Below the pieces are notes generated by a model. That model had not been told where the DNA came from. It saw only the letters and a program-made list of their open reading frames with translations, and ran no database searches. A program made the translations under genes and the position numbers. Positions 1 through 5,737 of a stretch of DNA of 11,495 nucleotides are shown here, piece by piece. Positions within the stretch are counted from its first letter, which is position 1. Each line of letters opens with the position of its first letter. Source of the DNA: CAZAMT01 sp964486145 (GTDB lineage Bacteria > Bacteroidota > Bacteroidia > Bacteroidales > JAAAOM01); the NCBI GenBank assembly GCA_964486145.1, contig CAZAMT010000124.1:1-11495 (forward strand). The letters are read 5' to 3'.

Positions 1-716
1 GGGGCTTTATCCACAGGTTCAACTGGTTTTACAGCTTCATACCATTGAAAGTTTTGGGTTAATTTAAATGTGGGCATGTTGTAAAAGCGTTTGTCTTTGT
101 AAAGATATGCTCCACATCCCATTTGCAAACCTTCTTTTGATAAAATATTTTTTCTGTGGGGTTTGGAGTTCATCCACTGGTCAACCACAATTTCTGCAAC
201 CCGGATGTATGTTTGTGGTTCAATGGGTTCTCCTCCGTCCTTATGACTAAAAACACCGTTCTTTTTATCGAGAATATAGATCTCTTCTCCTGATTGATAT
301 TGAAGGGCAGAGGTTTCCGCAACATTTTCAGCCAGAAACGGATTTGAAATACCGGCAAGTTTTGCACGATCGTTTGGTGTTCTTCGTTTTGCATCATAAA
401 CATTGTTGTGATTAAAAAAATCTCTTTCAGCCATGGCTTTGGAGTGGTGCCAGGCAGCAATTTCAAGATTCAAATTGAATTGTAAAGGTTCCAGACCTTT
501 GTTGGTTCTTACTTCATTGGTAACAAAAAAAATGGCTGCATGAAGCAACGGGTAATCAACTTCATCAAGGTTCATCTGTTGATGAAATTTTTTCTGTTCA
601 CGAAAATTTTTATAGGTAGTCTGTTTATATTCGGTATAATCCCAGGAACTTTTTCCTGTAGATGAATTTTGAAGAATCAATGTGCCTACTGCAATTACCA
701 ACCACTTCATAATCAT
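1..716 (-). CDS. CAP/SCP-domain secreted protein (YkwD-like), partial at window edge
   Basis: The reading frame stays open from ATG at 716 (or the in-frame ATG at 710) to the window edge, so the C-terminus is missing. Numbering from the 710 start, residues 1-19 form a short hydrophobic segment that looks like a signal peptide, suggesting export. The rest matches the CAP (cysteine-rich secretory/antigen 5/PR-1) fold: TNEVRTNKGLEPL (64-76), a helix with AAWHHSKAMA (85-94) carrying the His, FFNH (98-101), AENVAE (127-132) with the conserved Glu, WMNSKPHRKNIL (179-190), and a final GCGAY...TQNF pattern (198-221). The segment at about 136-168 is a longer insertion than in minimal CAP domains. A Pro/Val/Glu-rich tail begins at about 228 and may be a linker. 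The family is structurally well defined, but its bacterial members have varied and mostly unknown functions, so none is assigned. The gene is 121 bases downstream of the DUF456 gene on the same strand. No Shine-Dalgarno site is visible. Confidence 0.85.
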   Translation of the reverse strand, partial: MIMKWLVIAVGTLILQNSSTGKSSWDYTEYKQTTYKNFREQKKFHQQMNLDEVDYPLLHAAIFFVTNEVRTNKGLEPLQFNLNLEIAAWHHSKAMAERDFFNHNNVYDAKRRTPNDRAKLAGISNPFLAENVAETSALQYQSGEEIYILDKKNGVFSHKDGGEPIEPQTYIRVAEIVVDQWMNSKPHRKNILSKEGLQMGCGAYLYKDKRFYNMPTFKLTQNFQWYEAVKPVEPVDKA

Positions 717-837
717 GTTTTATTGATGTATCAATGTCAAAACGAAGAATGCAATTAAAAAGTATCAATGCATCGTTTTTTACGGGCAGTATTCATTCAG
801 GTTTAGTTTTTTTTTGACAGGGGCATTTGAACATCCA
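717..837. other. Intergenic region between DUF456 and CAP genes, with a small palindrome
   Basis: No coding potential is visible. A 14-base inverted repeat (ATTGAT, two bases, ATCAAT) lies at 722-735, only 6 bases upstream of the first candidate CAP start codon. On the minus strand a TTGACA-like hexamer immediately precedes it. This could be the CAP gene's promoter or operator, but no convincing Bacteroidota -7 element (TAnnTTTG) was found. A long A-tract on the minus strand near 811-821 is not preceded by a hairpin, so no terminator is called. Confidence 0.4.
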
Positions 838-1326
838 TTAAAAAGAAATATTTTGAATTAGCTCTTTCGTAAAATGAAATGTAAAAACAATGGACGTCAT
901 TAGTTTTAGTCCTATTCCGAGCATAAAACCGATAAACGAACCAAATCCGGATTTAAATGCTCCTGTTGAATCCTTTCCTGCAATGGCTTCGCTAATGACT
1001 GCTCCCGCGAATGCACCCAGGATCATTCCGACAGGTGAAAAGATGATACCCACGATCATTCCGATGGTTGCTCCCCACATACCGGCTTTGGTACCTCCAA
1101 ATTTTTTTGCACCCCAAATTGGTATGAGATAATCCAGTACAGTTACTGTAATGGCAACGAGAGCAGTAATCCACAGATAACGGGATGAAAAGTCACCAAA
1201 ACGCGTAAACTCAATCAGTAGCAATCCGATCCAACTTAGAGGCGGCCCCGGGATTATTGGGAGGATGCAACCTGCCAGGCCGGTGAGTATGAACAATATT
1301 GCAAGTATGAGCAGAAAAAAGTCCAT
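838..1326 (-). CDS. DUF456 family small integral membrane protein
   Basis: This 162-residue, strongly hydrophobic protein contains the glycine-rich repeats typical of DUF456. An N-terminal membrane helix (about 3-25) is followed by LPIIPGPPLSWIGL, then a second helix (about 48-67). DYLIPIWGAKKFGGTKAG and a run of GxxxG-type helices to about 115 come next, with a last hydrophobic segment at about 127-150. Family members are usually about 160 residues, which fits the start at 1326. The frame is open upstream to 1422, but that extension would run through an intrinsic terminator and into the 3' end of atpK, and it adds a non-membrane, basic N-terminus, so I reject it. The family's function is unknown. 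The gene follows atpK on the same strand, so it may be expressed by read-through of the ATPase operon. Whether it has any role with the ATPase is not shown by the sequence. Confidence 0.85.
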   Translation of the reverse strand: MDFFLLILAILFILTGLAGCILPIIPGPPLSWIGLLLIEFTRFGDFSSRYLWITALVAITVTVLDYLIPIWGAKKFGGTKAGMWGATIGMIVGIIFSPVGMILGAFAGAVISEAIAGKDSTGAFKSGFGSFIGFMLGIGLKLMTSIVFTFHFTKELIQNISF

Positions 1327-1328
1327 TG

Positions 1329-1366
1329 AAAAATAAAAAAACCTCCAAAGAAATTTCTCTGGAGGT
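1329..1366 (-). terminator. Rho-independent terminator after atpK, abutting the DUF456 start
   Basis: On the minus strand the arms ACCTCCA and TGGAGGT (outer ends at 1366 and 1341) pair perfectly. A G-U pair follows, then a further AGA/TCT stem closing a small AATT loop. Directly after the stem comes a T-tract (1340-1335, one A, then 1333-1329). This is a classic intrinsic terminator, 21 bases past the atpK stop codon. The DUF456 ATG (1326) is only three bases beyond the T-tract. Confidence 0.85.
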
Positions 1367-1387
1367 AGCAATGTACAAAATTTTTTC

Positions 1388-1834
1388 TTAAAGTGTTCCG
1401 CTGATAAGGAATGTTGCAGCAAAAGCTACAATTGCATAAAGCTCGGGGAATACAGCCAGGATAAGTGTGTTACCGAACACATCATAACCTGATCCAATTC
1501 CAGCGATACCATTTGCACAAACCTGACCCTGGCGGATGGCTGAAAGTAAGCCAACAAAACCAAGTGCCAATCCGGCACCAAATATAGCTGCAGCTTGTAA
1601 CCATGAGATTTCCGGCACAAGATACCCTTGCAAAATAAAGTATCCCATAAATCCGTATAACCCCTGTGTACCAGGTAATGCACTTAAAACAAGATAATTA
1701 CCAAAAGCTTCGCTGTTTTTCTTTAATGCACCAATGGATGCATTACCTCCGATAGACACTCCAAAGGCACTACCAATACCGGCTAAACCGACCATTAATC
1801 CTACACCAATATACGCTAAAATAATAGGTTCCAT
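1388..1834 (-). CDS. atpK: V/A-type ATPase membrane proteolipid subunit K (c-ring, duplicated 16 kDa type)
   Basis: Forms the rotating c-ring that carries ions across the inner membrane. The 148 residues hold four hydrophobic helices in two homologous hairpins. The first has ILAYIGVGLMVGLAGIGSAFG and ALPGTQGLYGF; the second has FGAGLALGFVGLLSAIRQGQ and FPELYAIVAF. Only the second hairpin has the essential carboxylate, E131, so there is one ion site per four helices. Compared with the Na+-translocating NtpK of Enterococcus hirae, the site residues L61, T64, Q65, Y68, Q110 and E139 correspond to L53, T56, Q57, Y60, Q102 and E131, each offset by exactly eight. All are conserved, which points to Na+ rather than H+ coupling (inference). 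The gene is the last of the operon, preceded by a 71-base AT-rich gap and followed by a terminator. No Shine-Dalgarno site is visible. Confidence 0.97.
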   Translation of the reverse strand: MEPIILAYIGVGLMVGLAGIGSAFGVSIGGNASIGALKKNSEAFGNYLVLSALPGTQGLYGFMGYFILQGYLVPEISWLQAAAIFGAGLALGFVGLLSAIRQGQVCANGIAGIGSGYDVFGNTLILAVFPELYAIVAFAATFLISGTL

Positions 1835-1905
1835 AATCTTAAAAATTTGAAATTATTAGTTTTATATAATTTTCTATAAAAAAATTTATTTATTTAATTC
1901 TTATT
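1835..1905 (-). promoter_or_regulatory. AT-rich leader between atpI and atpK
   Basis: These 71 bases between the atpI stop and the atpK start are almost entirely A and T, with no stable hairpin and no Shine-Dalgarno site. It is one of only two sizeable gaps inside the operon. An unstructured AT-rich leader before the proteolipid gene would favour high translation, as known for the c-subunit gene of the E. coli F-type operon. Minus-strand sequences such as TATATAAAAC could alternatively be part of an internal promoter. Neither role is proven. Confidence 0.4.
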
Positions 1906-3744
1906 TCAATTACCATTATTGACTCTTTTGCTAAATGGTATATATTTCTGTCCTCCACCGGTGAATCCAGCGTTTGAATAAAATTCAACAAATGTCAGAC
2001 GCATCGGATGAACGAAGGCCCCAAGTCCTGACATAAAAATGTTTATGGCATGACCGATGGCCAGGATGATGACCATAATGACAGCACTTACCACAGGTAA
2101 ATCACCACTCATGGAAATGGCAAGACTGTTAAATACATATCCCAGGATGGCACTGGAAATACCCAGGGCGAATAACCGGATGTAAGAGAGCAGATCACCC
2201 AATCGGCCAGTCACCATGTTGTACGTGTCCCATAATCCGCCTCCGAAATTAACGAATACATTTCTTTCAGGGTTGTTAAGCAAAAGGATGAAAACTCCTG
2301 CAATACCAAGAATTCCGTACAATGCGTATTTATAGCTTCCCGCGGAAAGAATTTCTGCATTTTTAAGTGCATAGGCTGTTCCCATTCCGATGATCAATAT
2401 CAGCCAACCGATGGTTCCAAAGGCGTATGTTATTTTACCTCCCTGTCGGGCCTCGTTAAATGCTTTTATGAACATTCCAAATATGATTTGGATAGCCCCG
2501 ATAACAAGGGACAGATAAAACAGGTAATCATTGATTGTATTTCCCCGCGATGCAAATTTTTCATGCAAATCGCCATAGATGGCAAATTTTTGCTCGTAGA
2601 GGTTTATTCCAAAAAAAGTACCCCCAATTATTCCGAATAAAATTGTGGAAACGCCCAGCCATTGCACAAGGGTAATGATTTTTTTCATATCCGGAGCTGA
2701 TTTCGGTTTCAGAAACCCGGCCATCATCAACAATATTCCATAACCGGTGTCACCGAGACAAAATCCAAAGAATAATAAATAAAATGGAGCAAAAAACGGT
2801 GTAAGATCAATTTCATTATACCTGGGGAGTGAATACAAATCTCCCAAAGGTTCAAATAACCTGGCAAATTTATTGTTTCGAAGCATGATAGGGGGACGCT
2901 CTTCTTTCCCGGGTTCATCCGACTCAAAATAAACCGATGTAGCCTGAAGATAATTCACAAGGTTATTTTCCTTTTCTTCCGGAATCCATCCTTCGAGAAC
3001 CATCAGCTTTTCTTCAGCTTTTTTCTCTGTATTTAAAACGACTTTATCAAATTCAAAACTTTCCTGAATTTCATCGCGTTTCAATTTCAATGTTGGAATA
3101 TATTTTTCACTGAAGTTGTTCAGGATTTTATTTGATTTTTCAATTAGTTCCTTCACCCTTGCTATTTCAGCTTTTACGGCATCCAACGGACGTTCGGGTA
3201 TTTTCGTTTCTTCCGCATCGACATCAATTTTTGTATCGGGTGATGTAACCGTAATAAAGTATGCTGATGCACCAACCTGATTGATTTTAAAAGCATTATA
3301 TTTATCTATCCAGGCATCATCAAAGTTTTTGGCGGAACAGATAAAAAAAGATACCTGGTAACCATTTTCGCGAAGTTGATTGATTTTTTCAGCAGAGAAT
3401 GATCCCCAGGGTTCAACCTGTGTTTTTTCTTTTTCCAGGGCAATCAATTGCTGGTTATAAACCTCGGTATCAAATCGAATGTTTTCAAATTCTTCCAGGA
3501 TGGTCAGTGCTTCACCTGTTTTCTGTTCTGATTTACTATTTTCCGCTTTTCTTTTTTCAAGATATTTAATGGCGGCTGTCAGTCGATAGATCAACTGATA
3601 TTTTTCTTTCAGTTCCTCATTCACAAGTTCACCATCTGCTTTTTCAATAACATGCAGAACTCCAAGACCCTGAATATCCTCAAGAAACTGATGATATTCC
3701 TTGTGATAAACCAGGAATGAATATTTTTTCATTGGTACGATCAT
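1906..3744 (-). CDS. atpI: V/A-type ATPase subunit I (membrane stator, a-subunit family)
   Basis: The membrane stator, which provides the ion half-channels against the c-ring and anchors the peripheral stalk. Of 612 residues, roughly 1-310 are cytoplasmic with coiled-coil stretches (about 40-110 and 185-250). Residues from about 313 to 575 hold seven or eight membrane helices. FGFCLGDTGYGILL (326-339) is a family hallmark in the first helices. GDLLSYIRLFALG (516-528) carries the essential arginine R523, which releases the ion from the proteolipid carboxylate. GAFVHPMRLTFVEFYS (575-590) is the conserved C-terminal HxxRLxxxEF signature. The length is normal for bacterial members. The start ATG overlaps the atpD stop by four bases (ATGA), implying translational coupling, and a perfect AGGAGGT lies six bases upstream. 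Confidence 0.97.
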   Translation of the reverse strand: MIVPMKKYSFLVYHKEYHQFLEDIQGLGVLHVIEKADGELVNEELKEKYQLIYRLTAAIKYLEKRKAENSKSEQKTGEALTILEEFENIRFDTEVYNQQLIALEKEKTQVEPWGSFSAEKINQLRENGYQVSFFICSAKNFDDAWIDKYNAFKINQVGASAYFITVTSPDTKIDVDAEETKIPERPLDAVKAEIARVKELIEKSNKILNNFSEKYIPTLKLKRDEIQESFEFDKVVLNTEKKAEEKLMVLEGWIPEEKENNLVNYLQATSVYFESDEPGKEERPPIMLRNNKFARLFEPLGDLYSLPRYNEIDLTPFFAPFYLLFFGFCLGDTGYGILLMMAGFLKPKSAPDMKKIITLVQWLGVSTILFGIIGGTFFGINLYEQKFAIYGDLHEKFASRGNTINDYLFYLSLVIGAIQIIFGMFIKAFNEARQGGKITYAFGTIGWLILIIGMGTAYALKNAEILSAGSYKYALYGILGIAGVFILLLNNPERNVFVNFGGGLWDTYNMVTGRLGDLLSYIRLFALGISSAILGYVFNSLAISMSGDLPVVSAVIMVIILAIGHAINIFMSGLGAFVHPMRLTFVEFYSNAGFTGGGQKYIPFSKRVNNGN

Positions 3745-4337
3745 ATCTGCACCTCCTGTTGTCTGGATTTAACAATTTTCTGGGCCGATTTAGAAAGATT
3801 TTCTTCATCCTCCAGAAACCGTTTAATTTTCCTTATGGCATCTTCGTAACCTGGTATTTGCACCTTTTCAAAGAGATTCACTTTTTGAGTTGTTTTTTTC
3901 CTTGCGTAATCAAGCAATTCCATTTTTTTGTGAAATATCTCTTTTTCAATGGCAATTTCAGCCAGTTCTTTCATCATTGATATTCCGTCAAGGTACCAGT
4001 TGGGTTTATTAAACAGGCTGAATTTTTTTAAGTGAAAATCAATTCCTTCGAGTATTGGTGTTTTTACACCGGCAATTTTTTTTGATGACAATTCTACATC
4101 TTCAATATGCAACAACTCTTTATCAAATTCTCCCCAGATGGCTATCTGGTCTTCGTATTCCTTGATTTTTTCTTCAAGCCGGATATCCAGCTCTTTCATT
4201 TTATCCTTGGCTTTTTTTACCTCAACCCTCAACGCCGACTCTTTATTTTTGATGGTAGGCAAAGCGCGCACCCTAACTTTGAGTTGTTTCTCAAGTTGTT
4301 GCAGGGCCGTTTTATTATATTGAAATTTTATTGCCAT
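3741..4337 (-). CDS. atpD: V/A-type ATPase subunit D (central rotor stalk)
   Basis: The central shaft, the functional analogue of F-type gamma, which turns inside the A3B3 head and couples ATP turnover to c-ring rotation. The 198 residues begin with an N-terminal helix containing the family motif RVRALPTIKNKESALR (22-37), continue through a charged coiled coil (to about 65) and a small central region, and end in a C-terminal helix carrying TQKVNLFEKVQIPG (150-163). This two-long-helix plan and the length of about 200 residues are typical. The start at 4337 is supported by AAGGA eight bases upstream. The gene overlaps atpI by four bases and is separated from atpB by 74 bases containing a stem-loop. 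No F subunit gene, the usual partner of D in the rotor, is present in the operon. Confidence 0.97.
   Translation of the reverse strand: MAIKFQYNKTALQQLEKQLKVRVRALPTIKNKESALRVEVKKAKDKMKELDIRLEEKIKEYEDQIAIWGEFDKELLHIEDVELSSKKIAGVKTPILEGIDFHLKKFSLFNKPNWYLDGISMMKELAEIAIEKEIFHKKMELLDYARKKTTQKVNLFEKVQIPGYEDAIRKIKRFLEDEENLSKSAQKIVKSRQQEVQI
3751..3757 (-). promoter_or_regulatory. Strong Shine-Dalgarno site for atpI inside the end of atpD
   Basis: On the minus strand AGGAGGT lies six bases before the atpI ATG at 3744, embedded in the last codons of atpD. It fixes the atpI start. It stands out because most genes in this window have no such site, in line with the general weakness of Shine-Dalgarno use in Bacteroidota. 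Confidence 0.75.
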
Positions 4338-4345
4338 ACTTTTAT

Positions 4346-4350
4346 TCCTT
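4346..4350 (-). promoter_or_regulatory. Shine-Dalgarno-like site for atpD
   Basis: AAGGA on the minus strand, eight bases before the atpD ATG at 4337. Together with the atpI site it is one of only two well-placed Shine-Dalgarno sequences I see among the genes here. Confidence 0.5.
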
Positions 4351-4364
4351 GTAAATTATCATGT

Positions 4365-4399
4365 AACCAGGGACTTTCAACCCGTTGCTTGTCCTGGTT
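4365..4399 (-). repeat. Stem-loop in the atpB-atpD intergenic gap
   Basis: The arms AACCAGG (4365-4371) and CCTGGTT (4393-4399) pair perfectly. Past a one-base bulge, AC/GT adds two more pairs, giving a nine-pair stem. The loop of about 16 bases contains a small CAA/TTG inner pairing. The element begins 12 bases past the atpB stop and ends 27 bases before atpD. No T-tract follows, so it is not a standard intrinsic terminator. An mRNA processing or stability role is an inference. Confidence 0.6.
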
Positions 4400-4411
4400 G
4401 ATTTAACCTTC

Positions 4412-5737
4412 CTACTGCTCCTCCGGCCAGTACTTGTCAACCAGTGATTGTCTGATACCAACTTCTTCGGGTTTAAAGTGACTTTTGAACAGGGACCAGC
4501 CTGTATCCAGCATTTCATCGATTTCAATGTTTACATCAATAGCCAGTAGCTTTTCGGAATAATCTTTCGCAAAATTCAGGCTTCGCTCGTCATAATCAGT
4601 TAAGTCAAACCCGTTTTCTAATTTTGTTTTGGCATTGGCCGCATCTGCAAACAATCGAACCGCGGTATTCATTACCTGCGGGTGGTCTTCTCTTGTTTTC
4701 TTTCCGATAACCAACTGCTTTAACCTTGATAAGCTTCTGAACGGGTCAACGATAACTTTTCCAATATCGGAATCTCTTCTTAAGAAAAGCTGTCCTTCTG
4801 TAATATACCCGGTATTATCAGGAATTGCATGGGTAATATCACCGCCTGACAGGGTTGTAACTGCAATAATTGTAATTGAACCTCCTTCGGGAAACTGTAC
4901 AGCTTTTTCATAAATTTTTGCCAAATCCGAATACAGTGATCCGGGCATGCTGTCTTTTGACGGGATCTGGTCCATTCTGTTCGAAACAATACTTAATGCA
5001 TCAGCATAAAGGGTCATGTCGGTAAGAAGAACCAGCACCGACTGGTTTTTATCAACAGCAAAATATTCAGCCGCTGTAAGCGCCATATCCGGCACCAGCA
5101 AACGTTCTACCGGAGGATTATCTGTTGTATTCACAAAACTAACAATCCTGTCAAGCGCACCGGCATTGTCAAAAACATTTTTAAAATAGAGATAATCATC
5201 ATTGGTTAAACCCATACCACCCAGGATAATTTTATCAGCTTTTGCTCGTAAAGCTACATTTGCCATCACCTGGTTGAACGGTTGATCGGGGTCGGCAAAA
5301 AACGGGATTTTCTGACCGGACACAAGGGTGTTGTTCAGGTCAATGCCTGCAATACCTGTCGCAATCAGTTCTGATGGTTGTTTTCTACGAACCGGATTTA
5401 CCGATGGTCCTCCGATTTCACGTTCTTCGCCTTCAACGTTAGGGCCTCCATCAATGGGATTACCAAACGCATTAAAAAACCTTCCTGCCAGTTGATCTCC
5501 GACTTTCAGAGTGGCTGATTTGCCCATAAAAGTAACCTCAGCATTTGTAGGTATCCCTTCAGTTCCTCCAAATACCTGCAATGTAACAGACTCTCCAATT
5601 ATTTTTACAACCTGTGCAAGTTTACCATTTACCAGGGCCAGTTCATCATATCCTACACCAGATGCATTCAGGGAACATGTTGCTTTGGTGATCTGGGTAA
5701 TTTTTGTGTATATTTTCTGAAAAGCTTTTGTTTCCAT
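4412..5737 (-). CDS. atpB: V/A-type ATPase subunit B (regulatory, non-catalytic)
   Basis: Alternates with subunit A in the A3B3 head and completes the catalytic sites at the interface. The 441 residues show an N-terminal beta-barrel (about 1-75), then the RecA-like core with GNPIDGGP (92-99), ATGIAGIDLNNTLVSGQK (126-143), VPDMALTAAEYFA (215-227) and LTDMTLYADAL (238-248). A C-terminal helical domain follows. There is no Walker A motif, as expected for B. In place of the common SGSGLPHN-type loop this protein has FADPDQPFN (147-155). SLSRLK (335-340) carries R338, the likely arginine finger supplied to the A-subunit nucleotide site. The length is normal. The ATG overlaps the atpA stop by one base (TAATG), so translation of A and B is probably coupled, which suits their 3:3 ratio. 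Confidence 0.97.
   Translation of the reverse strand: METKAFQKIYTKITQITKATCSLNASGVGYDELALVNGKLAQVVKIIGESVTLQVFGGTEGIPTNAEVTFMGKSATLKVGDQLAGRFFNAFGNPIDGGPNVEGEEREIGGPSVNPVRRKQPSELIATGIAGIDLNNTLVSGQKIPFFADPDQPFNQVMANVALRAKADKIILGGMGLTNDDYLYFKNVFDNAGALDRIVSFVNTTDNPPVERLLVPDMALTAAEYFAVDKNQSVLVLLTDMTLYADALSIVSNRMDQIPSKDSMPGSLYSDLAKIYEKAVQFPEGGSITIIAVTTLSGGDITHAIPDNTGYITEGQLFLRRDSDIGKVIVDPFRSLSRLKQLVIGKKTREDHPQVMNTAVRLFADAANAKTKLENGFDLTDYDERSLNFAKDYSEKLLAIDVNIEIDEMLDTGWSLFKSHFKPEEVGIRQSLVDKYWPEEQ

Noticed and set aside
170..466. An open minus-strand frame of 98 codons inside the 5' part of the window
   Set aside because: It is a different frame of the same strand as the CAP gene, which is longer, continuous to the window edge and carries recognisable CAP motifs. 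The 98-codon product has no family features.
890..1132. Plus-strand open frame of 80 codons opposite DUF456
   Set aside because: Proline/isoleucine-rich antisense of a glycine-rich membrane gene, with no start context or family features.
1327..1422. N-terminal extension of the DUF456 gene by 32 codons
   Set aside because: It would run through the terminator stem and T-tract and overlap the end of atpK. The added residues do not fit the family, and the start at 1326 gives the usual length.
3717..4406. Several plus-strand open frames opposite atpD and atpI, rich in Phe and Leu
   Set aside because: Lysine/glutamate-rich coiled-coil genes give Phe/Leu/Ser-rich open frames on the opposite strand. 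These are composition artefacts, not membrane proteins.
4412..5737. Possible frameshift or damage in atpB because no Walker A motif is found
   Set aside because: B subunits naturally lack Walker A. The frame is continuous with all other B motifs and the expected length.
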